A program made the position numbers and the translations under genes. Of a stretch of DNA of 64,000 nt, positions 51,628 to 62,413 are shown in pieces; position 1 is the stretch's first letter, and every line of letters starts with the position of its first letter. Source of the stretch: Spirochaetales bacterium (GTDB lineage Bacteria > Spirochaetota > Spirochaetia > SZUA-6 > RPPD01); assembly GCA_016934415.1 (NCBI GenBank), contig JAFGSW010000063.1, forward strand, positions 84,043 to 148,042, read 5' to 3'. Below the pieces are notes generated by a model. It had not been told where the DNA came from and ran no database searches. It saw only the letters and a list, made by a program, of their open reading frames with translations.

Positions 51628-52812
51628 ATGCCGATCAACATCGATCCGAAAACCAAGAAACAAACCGTCAAGAACATCCTGCGCGAGCTTCACGCCGGCC
51701 TCGACCCGGCCGCGGCGGCCGAGCGGCTCCTCAATGAAGCCGGCTACCTCACCTCCGCCGAAATCGCGGGGATCGAGGAGGAGCTCCTCGGCGAGGGCAT
51801 CCCACCCGAGGAGATCCAGCGTTTCTGCAATGTGCACGCGGTCATCTTCGAAAAAGCGAAACAGCCCGGCGGTTCCGTTTCGCCGGATACCGAGGCCGTC
51901 GGTCTGTTCAAGACCGAGAACGGTCGGATAAGGGACGTTGTAGCGAATTTCAAAGATCATATCTCGTCCGGGGACCCGGCGGGAGCCGCGAATGCGCTCG
52001 ACTCGTTCGCCATAATCATCAACCATTACGTTAAGAAGGAAAACGCGCTTTTCCCCCTGCTCGAGAAACGCGGCTTTTCCGGCCCCTCCAAGGTGATGTG
52101 GGGCAAGCACGACGAGGTGCGGCGGCTTCTCAAGGAAGCCCGGGCGGCTTTTGCCGCGCCGGACGCAAACGCGCGGACTTCCGTCGTCGAACCGCTGCTC
52201 GCGGAAATCGAGGGAATGATCGACAAGGAAGAGCTCATCCTCTACCCCACAGCGCTGGAAAAACTCACGGGTGAAGACTGGAAACAAGTGCGGACGTCAT
52301 TCATTGAGTTGGAACAAGAGGGAGTCGCCAAGGAGCTTCATGGGATCGGAAGTCCCGCCGTCGCGATTCCGGCGGACGTTATTGCCGACGACGTCGTCCT
52401 TCCCTCCGGACGCTTGAGCATCACCGAGCTCACCCGGATTTTTAACCTCCTGCCGGTGGACGTGAGTTTCGTGGACGCCGACGACCGGGTAAAGTATTTT
52501 TCCGAGCCGGCCGCGCGCATCTTTCCGCGATCGAGGAGCGTCGTCGGCCGCAAGGTGCAGAACTGCCATCCGCCCAAGAGCCTCAAGGCCGTGGAAGACA
52601 TCCTCAAAGCCTTCCGGGAAAACCGCAAGGACGCGGTCGATTTCTGGATCAAGCTGGGCGGCAGGACCGTGACCATCCGCTACTGCGCCGTGCGGGATGA
52701 GGCGGGGAAATATCTGGGTACGCTCGAGGTCTCCCAGGACGTCACGGGAATTCGCGCCCTGGAAGGAGAAAAGCGCCTTCTGGACGAGGATGAATTGAAA
52801 AATGACTTATAA
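51628..52812 (+). CDS. DUF438-hemerythrin-PAS sensor-like protein
   Basis: 394 residues. The order is DUF438 (about 10-85), hemerythrin HHE (about 100-245: NFKDHI, NHYVKKENALFPLLEKRG, WGKHDEVR, DKEELILYP) and a PAS domain (about 275-375: RIFNLLPVDVSFVDADDRVKYFS). Hemerythrin domains bind O2 or NO at a di-iron site; PAS may hold a cofactor. Such proteins (COG2461) occur in anaerobes. No output domain follows, so it could be a ligand sensor or detoxifier. AAGGAGG precedes ATG 51628. The stop TAA coincides with the first bases of a class A repeat. Confidence 0.9.
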   Translation: MPINIDPKTKKQTVKNILRELHAGLDPAAAAERLLNEAGYLTSAEIAGIEEELLGEGIPPEEIQRFCNVHAVIFEKAKQPGGSVSPDTEAVGLFKTENGRIRDVVANFKDHISSGDPAGAANALDSFAIIINHYVKKENALFPLLEKRGFSGPSKVMWGKHDEVRRLLKEARAAFAAPDANARTSVVEPLLAEIEGMIDKEELILYPTALEKLTGEDWKQVRTSFIELEQEGVAKELHGIGSPAVAIPADVIADDVVLPSGRLSITELTRIFNLLPVDVSFVDADDRVKYFSEPAARIFPRSRSVVGRKVQNCHPPKSLKAVEDILKAFRENRKDAVDFWIKLGGRTVTIRYCAVRDEAGKYLGTLEVSQDVTGIRALEGEKRLLDEDELKNDL

Positions 52813-52992
52813 GGAAGCCAGGAATGGAAGAAGCCAGGAACGGAGAGAGAAAGAAAAGAGAAGAGATTGTAAAAACACAGATTAAGAAGAAAAGGAAATA
52901 GAATCGACAATTCATCACTCTCTTATCCTCAGTCACTTGTTCTTGCTCGCCTTCCTTTCATAGGTTCCTCACTTCCTGGGTTCCTCAGGTTC
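52808..52992. repeat. Fold-back intergenic repeat, class A (copy 13)
   Basis: The left arm TATAAGGAAGCCAGGAATGG begins in the DUF438 gene stop. The right arm (CTTCCTTTCATAGGTTCCTC, ACTTCCTGGGTTCC) ends over the stop codon TGA (52985-52987) of the minus-strand RlmL-like gene. Both neighbours therefore take their stop codons from repeat ends. Confidence 0.85.
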
Positions 52993-54190
52993 CTTTCTTC
53001 TCCCTCGGCGGACGATACTTGTTCGCAGGACTCAAATCGAAGTGCGCCAATGTACAGCGAATCGGGCCGTTGTAGACGGTATGCAGCTTTTCCGCGCGCA
53101 AACCCACGGCCCGGGCCAGTTCGCGATCGCCGGCCAGGATGGCCGCCCGGTAGCCGTCGAATTCCTCGCTCAAATGCTTCCCCAGGCCCAAATAAAGTGA
53201 CGCGACATTCGCGCCGCCGCCCAGGCGTTGTCCGTACGGCGGGTTGGCCACCACCAGTCCGCCGATTTTTTGGCCGGCCGGCTTCTTCACGGCCGTAAAG
53301 TCCGATCGCTTCACGCGAACGTACGGGAGCAGCCCGGCCTCCTTCAAATTGACCGTCGCGTTCTCCACCGCGGTCCGATCGAAGTCATAGCCGTGCACCA
53401 GCGGAAGCCGACCGGAAAGGACTTTCCGTTTTTGATCCGCGGCTTCCTCCAGTAATTTCCTCCAGAGCAACCGATCGTGGCCCAGCCATTTCTCCGGTCC
53501 GGCCGATTCCTTAAGCGAGCCGGGCGCGATGCCGGCGGCGATAAGCAATCCTTCGAACAGAAACGTGCCCGAACCGCACATGAGATCGATAAGCGGACCA
53601 CCTCGCGCGGCTATCTCCTTCCAGCCCGCGCGCAGAAGCACGGCGGCGGCCACGTTCTCCTTCAGCGGCGCCTCCCCTCCCCGCCGCCGGTACGCCCGCT
53701 TGAACAAGCCTTGAGCGGCGATCTCAATGCTCACCGTCCCCTTGTTCCCTTCAAGGAACAGGTTGAGCCGTACATCCGGACGTTTCGTGTCCACGTTCGG
53801 CCTTTTCCCGAATCGCCGGCGAAATGAGTCGACCACCCCGTCCTTGGCCACCAGGCTCGCGATAGTGGGGTTCGGGAAAAACGTGTGGGAGATCCGGCTC
53901 TCCACGGCGAAGGTATCGTTCACCGAGAAATGGTCCGGGAACGGGAATGCGGTGAGTGTCGTCAGCAGCTCATCTTTGTCCCGGGCTTCGAAATCGAGAA
54001 GCGGGAAGAGGACTTTATTGGCGATCCTGGACCACAGGCAGACGCGGTACGCGTGCTCGATCGTTCCCTTCGCCTTGACCGCGCCGTGGTGAATCTTCAA
54101 ATCGGTCAATCCGGCGGCCCGGAGTTCGGTTTCCACCAAGTCTTCGCAATACAGCGGGCAGGTGACGATCAGGTTATGATATGCGGGCAT
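52985..54190 (-). CDS. Class I rRNA (guanine) methyltransferase with THUMP domain (RlmL-like)
   Basis: 401 residues. An N-terminal ferredoxin-like/THUMP region (LVETELRAAGLTDLKIHHGAV; WSRIANKVL) is followed by a methyltransferase with GGPLIDLMCGSGTFLFEGLL, HGYDFDRTAVENA and the VVANPPYGQRL catalytic loop (NPPY). It resembles E. coli RlmL (N2-G2445) but without the RlmK half. It probably methylates 23S rRNA. The stop codon is shared with the end of a class A repeat. No ribosome site is strong; ATG 54190 fits the family N-terminus. Confidence 0.92.
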   Translation of the reverse strand: MPAYHNLIVTCPLYCEDLVETELRAAGLTDLKIHHGAVKAKGTIEHAYRVCLWSRIANKVLFPLLDFEARDKDELLTTLTAFPFPDHFSVNDTFAVESRISHTFFPNPTIASLVAKDGVVDSFRRRFGKRPNVDTKRPDVRLNLFLEGNKGTVSIEIAAQGLFKRAYRRRGGEAPLKENVAAAVLLRAGWKEIAARGGPLIDLMCGSGTFLFEGLLIAAGIAPGSLKESAGPEKWLGHDRLLWRKLLEEAADQKRKVLSGRLPLVHGYDFDRTAVENATVNLKEAGLLPYVRVKRSDFTAVKKPAGQKIGGLVVANPPYGQRLGGGANVASLYLGLGKHLSEEFDGYRAAILAGDRELARAVGLRAEKLHTVYNGPIRCTLAHFDLSPANKYRPPREKKGT

Positions 54191-54264
54191 TCAATTCCTT
54201 CCTGCCGACACTATACTGGTATGAGGCCTTTCATGTATAGAAGGCTTCACGTGTGCACAAAAAA

Positions 54265-54464
54265 AGGGAACCACGGATAGCACGGATGAAGACGTGATAC
54301 CACGGATGAGGAAACAGGAGAATAAACAAACATGAATCCCGGCGTGAAAATCGATGAGGAAAATGTATGTAAAGAAACTAAAGTATTCTATTGAAACCAA
54401 GTGCGTAAAAAGATATTTCTCTATTCTACTTTCCTCTTTTCATCCGTGTTATCCGTGGTTCCCT
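54265..54464. repeat. Fold-back intergenic repeat, class C (copy 14)
   Basis: The left arm GGGAACCACGGATAGCACGG pairs with the right arm CCGTGTTATCCGTGGTTCCC. The centre is AT-rich. It fills most of the 377-nt gap before fabH. Confidence 0.9.
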
Positions 54465-54567
54465 TCCCCGGCCCTTGACAATCCAAGCCCCGCCTGAATA
54501 ATGAAAAGAAATCGTACGGCCCGATGATGGACATCGGCCACTCTACTCAAAACAAAGGAACGTCATC

Positions 54568-55545
54568 ATGGTATCGAAAGCACGCCTCACCGCTCTCGGC
54601 GCATACGTGCCGACTCGCGTCCTCACCAATAACGATCTCTCCCGCATGGTCGAGACTTCGGACGAGTGGATCGTCCAGCGCACGGGAATCAGGGAACGCC
54701 GGATCGCGGCCGAGGGCGAGTACACGGCCGATCTGGGCACCCGCGCCGTCGAAGATTTAAGGAGGCAATCCGGGCAGAACCTTGAGGACGTCGATCTCAT
54801 CATGTGCACCACCTTCACCGCCGACTACTGCACGCCCAGCACGGCTGCCGTCATCCACGGCAACCTCGGGCTCCCCCGAGGGATCGCCACCTTCGATCTC
54901 AACGCGGCCTGCGCCGGGTTTTCCCACGGGCTTCTGGCTGCGAACGCGTATATCACCGCCGGCGTCTACCGAAAAGTGATCGTGGTGGCCGCGGAGGCCG
55001 TTTCCAAGATCACCGATTACAAGGACCGCAACACGTGCATTCTCTTCGGCGACGGCGCCGCGGCCGCGCTCGTGGAACGCTCCGAGGAGCCGGGGTTTCT
55101 CGGGTCATTCTCCGGGACCGACAGCTCCCTGTACGACAAGTTGTATACCACCTCGCTGAACGAGACCATGCACGGCCAACCGCTCCCGATCATCGGGTAC
55201 TTCTGGCAGGACGGTCGGGCCGTCTATAACTACACGATCAAGCTGGTTCCCGAGAGCGTCCGGCAGCTGTCAGCCAACGCGAACCTTCCCCTCGACAAAA
55301 TCGACTGGTTCGTGCCCCATTCCGCCAACCTGCGCATCATCCAGTCCATGTGCGAGAAAATCCCCTTTCCCTTCGAGAAGACCCTCACCTCGGTCGAGCA
55401 GTTCGGCAACACTTCCTCCGCCACCATCCCCCTCGCCCTCTGGCTGGCCGCGAAAGACGGCAAGCTCAAGCGTGACGACACGATCGCGCTCTTCGGTTTC
55501 GGCGGAGGCTTGAACCACTCGGGCGTGGTCGTACGCTGGTTCTGA
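54568..55545 (+). CDS. fabH: 3-oxoacyl-ACP synthase III (KAS III)
   Basis: 325 residues. The active-site triad is Cys115 in NAACAGF, His in VPHSAN (usually PHQAN) and Asn in GNTSSATIP. The N-terminus VPTRVLTNNDLSRMVETSDEWIVQRTGI is typical. It starts fatty-acid synthesis by condensing acyl-CoA with malonyl-ACP. AAAGGAA precedes the ATG. No other fab genes lie next to it; fabV is 27 kb away. The substitution of Ser for Gln in PHQAN may alter substrate choice, an inference. Confidence 0.94.
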   Translation: MVSKARLTALGAYVPTRVLTNNDLSRMVETSDEWIVQRTGIRERRIAAEGEYTADLGTRAVEDLRRQSGQNLEDVDLIMCTTFTADYCTPSTAAVIHGNLGLPRGIATFDLNAACAGFSHGLLAANAYITAGVYRKVIVVAAEAVSKITDYKDRNTCILFGDGAAAALVERSEEPGFLGSFSGTDSSLYDKLYTTSLNETMHGQPLPIIGYFWQDGRAVYNYTIKLVPESVRQLSANANLPLDKIDWFVPHSANLRIIQSMCEKIPFPFEKTLTSVEQFGNTSSATIPLALWLAAKDGKLKRDDTIALFGFGGGLNHSGVVVRWF

Positions 55546-55551
55546 GGAGAA

Positions 55552-55749
55552 GAACCACGGATAGGCACGGATAAGACGGATGACACGGAAAAGAAAGAAA
55601 AGACCAATAATCTAGAAAAAAACTACATAAATTATGTCCATCGAAAACCGTAATTTCCCTGGTGACTATGGCGATTCGCTTTCTTTTTCCTGCCCTGCTT
55701 TTTTTTCCTCATCCGAGTCATCCGTCTCATCCGTATTATTCGTGGTTCC
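55552..55749. repeat. Fold-back intergenic repeat, class C (copy 15)
   Basis: The left arm AGAACCACGGATAGGCACGG pairs with the right arm CATCCGTATTATTCGTGGTT. The centre is AT-rich. It occupies most of the 387-nt gap between fabH and nifJ. Confidence 0.85.
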
Positions 55750-55932
55750 CTCTTCTTGCGTCCGACCAGAGAGCGCTTGATAAAACCTCCGATATTCCTT
55801 ATATTAAGGGTGTCTCAACTCAAACTATTCGCGTAACGGATTGGGATCTTAGCTCCAAACAATAATCTCGGTTTGACTCGGCGTTAATTTGTCCGTAAAA
55901 CCGAAAAACAACCAAACGAAAAGAGGATGAAC

Positions 55933-59502
<3,570 letters not shown>

Positions 59503-59524
59503 GGATTCCTTTCAGCTGTACCAT

Positions 59525-59559
59525 GGCCCGCTGCCGGCAACGGCGGCGGGCCTTTTTTT
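59525..59559 (+). terminator. Rho-independent terminator after nifJ
   Basis: GGCCCGC with TGCCG and its complement CGGCGGCGGGCC, then TTTTTTT. It lies 22 nt after the nifJ stop codon. Confidence 0.92.
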
Positions 59560-59645
59560 ACCACAGATTCCCGCGCGCTTAGCACGCGTATACGGATAAG
59601 AACGGATATCAGATAGGAACCGACAACACTGATGAAGAGAAGAAA
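59560..59645. repeat. Degenerate single arm, class C (copy 16)
   Basis: ACCACAGATT...ATACGGATAAGAACGGAT and CACTGATGAAGAG are recognisable units of the class C arm, with no second arm found nearby. Confidence 0.5.
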
Positions 59646-59716
59646 GGGTTGCGTCGACAAGGCCAGTTCTGAAATCGCATAAGCCTTGTTTTTCATTGAC
59701 AGAGGCCTTCTATGCT

Positions 59717-59761
59717 CTCCACACAGGGCCTGTTTCGTTATGAGGCAGGCCCTGTGTGGAG
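59717..59761. other. Perfect 16-bp inverted repeat, 13-nt loop
   Basis: CTCCACACAGGGCCTG (59717-59732) and CAGGCCCTGTGTGGAG (59746-59761) are exactly complementary. No U-tract follows directly. It lies 130 nt upstream of the proposed HU-like gene promoter and could be a regulator or a stable RNA hairpin. Confidence 0.65.
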
Positions 59762-59894
59762 CGGACCTGGACCCGGTTTTTTTGCAGCACGTGCTGTTTT
59801 TCCATCCTTGTGCATCATTGCTTCACATGTGTATAGCGGTCAGGCAAAATAAAATCCGATTTCGTAAACAAGACGGCCTTAAAACACCGGTTTT

Positions 59895-59923
59895 TTGCAA
59901 AGTTCCTTCGTCTTATATATATG
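59895..59923 (+). promoter_or_regulatory. Candidate promoter of the HU-like gene
   Basis: TTGCAA (59895-59900), 17-nt spacer, TATATG (59918-59923). Transcription would start near 59930, giving a leader of about 190 nt. Confidence 0.45.
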
Positions 59924-59984
59924 AAAAAAAATTATTTTTTTTTGAAAATACCACTAATTCGTGTCGTTTTTTGAATTCCACGGG

Positions 59985-60120
59985 GGTTACTAATAGCGAG
60001 AGCGGTGAAGGACACTCCGCGGTTTTCACAAGGGCGACGTTGTCGTCCGCTTCCCGCCCCACCGGGCGGGGGCAACCCCTCCGCGCGGCGGACGGCATCT
60101 TTCAAGAAAGAAGGTGCACG
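59985..60120 (+). promoter_or_regulatory. Structured leader of the HU-like gene
   Basis: The leader contains a nested stem: CGTCCGC, inside it CCCGCCC-CACC-GGGCGGG, then GCGGACG. A smaller hairpin (GCGG...CCGC) is upstream. I do not recognise a known riboswitch. Confidence 0.45.
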
Positions 60121-60123
60121 AAG

Positions 60124-60837
60124 ATGGCACAATCCACCCAAACCATCCGCTTTTCTCTTCGCGAGAACAAGCTGACGGGGAACGGCGCCGCGCCGTACAC
60201 GGCGGCGGTTCGTTCCCACCGGACCGTCGGCCAGAAGGAACTGATTTCCACCATGGCCAAGATGAACGCGTTGGTGTCGCGGCAGGAAATCCTGGTCGTT
60301 CTCGACCTGATGAACGCCGTGATCGCGGACGCCCTCGTCGCGGGAAACAGCGTGGCGACGGACCTCTTCGGCGCGCGGGTTTCGATCCACGGCGGTTTCG
60401 CGACCGTCGAAGACGATTACTCGGGCGACCGGAACAGCGTCCACGTGAGGATGATCCCGGGGGCCGCCCTGAAAAAGGACGTGGCCCTGCGCGCCCGGAC
60501 CGAAAAGATCCGCGGCCGCAAGCCCGTCCCGGAGCTGGACAGCGTCTACGACCACGAGACGCAGTCAGTCAACTCCTCGGTCAGCCCCGGCCGCACGGCG
60601 GAGATCAAGGGAGTCAACCTGGACTGCGACCGGACCGACGAGGCGCAGGGCGTTTTCTTCGTGGACAAAAAAGGCGCCCTCGCCCGCAAGGCGAAGGTGG
60701 TCCACAAGATGAACGCCTCGGGCGTCACGTTCCGCGTCCCGGAGCTGGCCGGGGGAACCTACGGCCTGGTCCTGCGCAAGGCTTTCGGCGGCGAAATCCG
60801 CGAAAGCCGGCTGACGGCCGACGTTTCCGTCAACTGA
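60124..60837 (+). CDS. HU-like DNA-binding protein with DUF4469 domain
   Basis: 237 residues. The N-terminal 130 residues have the HU/IHF-like core of PF14848: FSLRENKLTGNG, AAVRSHRTVGQKELISTMAKMNALVSRQEILVVLDLMNAVI, VATDLFGARVSIHGGF. The C-terminal part (PGRTAEIKGVNLDCDRTDEAQGVFF, VVHKMNASGVTFRVPELAGGTYGLVL) is the Ig-like DUF4469. Such proteins coat and bend DNA; they occur in Bacteroidetes and spirochaetes. The message has a long structured leader and a terminator follows. GAAGG precedes the ATG. Confidence 0.85.
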   Translation: MAQSTQTIRFSLRENKLTGNGAAPYTAAVRSHRTVGQKELISTMAKMNALVSRQEILVVLDLMNAVIADALVAGNSVATDLFGARVSIHGGFATVEDDYSGDRNSVHVRMIPGAALKKDVALRARTEKIRGRKPVPELDSVYDHETQSVNSSVSPGRTAEIKGVNLDCDRTDEAQGVFFVDKKGALARKAKVVHKMNASGVTFRVPELAGGTYGLVLRKAFGGEIRESRLTADVSVN

Positions 60838-60877
60838 CGAAGCTTCCCTAAGGAGCGATGATGGTTATCGTACACTG

Positions 60878-60907
60878 AAAACCCCCGGCGGTCAGGTCGG
60901 GGGTTTT
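60878..60907 (+). terminator. Rho-independent terminator after the HU-like gene
   Basis: AAAACCCCC and GGGGGTTTT with a 12-nt loop. Between the gene and the terminator lies AAGGAG plus ATGATG and six codons then TGA, perhaps a remnant. Confidence 0.88.
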
Positions 60908-61049
60908 CTTTGCCTACCCTTGTGTCAAGCGGGGAGCCGAGGGAACCGCGAACGCGTTCACGCAAAAACTATCCCCCGTTCACGCTGCGTTCATACTTCG
61001 ATTGTATTATTTCCGCGTACGAGAAAAACATTTTGACAGGAGGTTTGCC

Positions 61050-61514
61050 ATGAAACGGATTTTTCTCGCCGCGTTTAGCATGTTACTCGCCGGGGCGTCG
61101 CTGTACGCCCAGGGCGCCGCGCCCAACTCGACCGAGCCGGTCAAGGTCACCGGCAAGGTGACGATCGCCGACAACGGTTGGGCCGCGCTCGCGAGCGGCG
61201 GCACAACGTACAACCTGCTCTATCCCCACTACTCCACCGCCGAAGTCCCGATCAAGAACGGCGACACGATCAGCGTGACCGGCTACGTAGTGCCGGGCCC
61301 GCGGTGGGCGGACGAAAAGGCCGTCTTTCTCCGGGTCTCCCAGGCCGAAGTCGGCGGAAAAACCTTCGTCTTCGCCGGAAGGCTCAACGGACCGCGCGGT
61401 CCCCGCGGCGGACGCGGAGCTGACGACGATGGCTCCGGTTGTTACGGTTACGGACCGATGATGCGTGACGGCCGCGGAAACGGACGCGGTCATATGCCTG
61501 GCCGCTGGCGGTAA
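61050..61514 (+). CDS. Secreted OB-like protein with Gly/Arg/Met-rich tail
   Basis: 154 residues. A signal peptide (MKRIFLAAFSMLLAGASLYAQ) is followed by a small beta-rich domain (VKVTGKVTIADNGWAALASG, ISVTGYVVPGPR, KTFVFAGRLNG). The tail is GYGPMMRDGRGNGRGHMPGRWR-like, rich in Gly, Arg and Met. It could bind metal. The ribosome site GACAGGAGG is strong. A terminator separates it from the two-component genes, so they are transcribed apart, yet a link is possible because the sensor carries a similar Met-rich loop. Confidence 0.7.
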   Translation: MKRIFLAAFSMLLAGASLYAQGAAPNSTEPVKVTGKVTIADNGWAALASGGTTYNLLYPHYSTAEVPIKNGDTISVTGYVVPGPRWADEKAVFLRVSQAEVGGKTFVFAGRLNGPRGPRGGRGADDDGSGCYGYGPMMRDGRGNGRGHMPGRWR

Positions 61515-61556
61515 GCGCGAACGACCGACCACTTTCAAACCGTTATAGAAACGAAG

Positions 61557-61582
61557 GGCCGCCCGCAACGGCGGCCTTTTTT
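61557..61582 (+). terminator. Rho-independent terminator after the secreted protein gene
   Basis: GGCCGCC, loop CGCAAC, GGCGGCC, then TTTTTT. Confidence 0.92.
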
Positions 61583-61690
61583 CACGTGCGGTCGTCTGTT
61601 GCGGTTTTGATCGATATTATATTATTGTTGAACGAAATGGATTCCCTAGGCGGGCCGGGAATCCGGTCCCGGGAAGGCGGAAGAGGAATC

Positions 61691-62413
61691 ATGAAAACGC
61701 GCGTGCTTGTCGTCGAGGACGAGAAAAAACTGAACAAAATGATCGCCGACTACCTCTCGGCGCTCGGCTACGCGGTGACAAGCGCCTTCGACGGGACGGA
61801 CGCTCTCGCCAAGGCGGGCCGGACCGCCTTCGACATCGCCGTCCTCGACATCATGATCCCGGGGATCGACGGCCTGACTTTGGCCCGTCGTATCCGCACG
61901 TCACCCGATCTCCCCGGCGGCTTGCCGCATGATCTGCCCATCATCATGCTCACCGCCCGCTCGGGCGAGGGGGACAAGCTCATGGGCCTCGAGATCGGGG
62001 CCGACGATTACATGACGAAACCCTTCAGCGTCCGCGAGCTCGAGGCCCGCATCCGCGCCGTGCTCCGCCGCGCCCGGCCGTCCCGGGAGGGCCCGGCGGA
62101 CGGGATGATCCGCTACGCCGACCTGGAGATGGACGTCTCCCGCCGCAGCGTCAGGCGCGGCGGCGAGCGTCTCGCCCTGACCCCCTTCCAGTTCGATCTG
62201 CTGCGGAGGTTCCTCCTTTCCCCCGGACGGGTCTTTTCGCGCGAGGAACTGCTGGAAGGCTCCGGCGACAGGAACGCCGAAGCGTACGAACGGACGGTGG
62301 ACGCCCACGTCAAGAACCTGCGGCGCGTCATCGGCGCGCCCCCGAAAGCGCATTCGTACATCGCCACCGTGCGCGGCGTCGGCTACCGCCTGCTCGAGGA
62401 GGATGAGCTGTGA
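61691..62413 (+). CDS. OmpR-type response regulator
   Basis: 240 residues. A receiver domain has VVEDE, phosphoacceptor Asp53 in VLDIMIPG, MLTARSGEGD and Lys110 in YMTKPF. The winged helix-turn-helix follows (RRGGERLALTPFQFDLLRRFLLSPGRVFSREELL; TVDAHVKNLRRVIGAPP; VRGVGYRL). It acts with the histidine kinase that overlaps its end by 4 nt. GGAAGAGGA precedes ATG 61691; the longer frame from 61586 is not likely. Confidence 0.96.
   Translation: MKTRVLVVEDEKKLNKMIADYLSALGYAVTSAFDGTDALAKAGRTAFDIAVLDIMIPGIDGLTLARRIRTSPDLPGGLPHDLPIIMLTARSGEGDKLMGLEIGADDYMTKPFSVRELEARIRAVLRRARPSREGPADGMIRYADLEMDVSRRSVRRGGERLALTPFQFDLLRRFLLSPGRVFSREELLEGSGDRNAEAYERTVDAHVKNLRRVIGAPPKAHSYIATVRGVGYRLLEEDEL

Noticed and set aside
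9143-55749. CRISPR array made of the repeated intergenic units
   Set aside because: The units are inverted pairs scattered over many gaps, not direct repeats with regular spacers, and no cas genes are present.
59985-60120. Known riboswitch, SRP RNA, tmRNA or RNase P RNA in the leader of the HU-like gene
   Set aside because: Conserved motifs of these RNAs are absent; only the nested stems can be supported.
60859-60878. Six-codon ORF with good Shine-Dalgarno before the terminator
   Set aside because: Too short to support as a gene; may be a remnant of a deleted gene.
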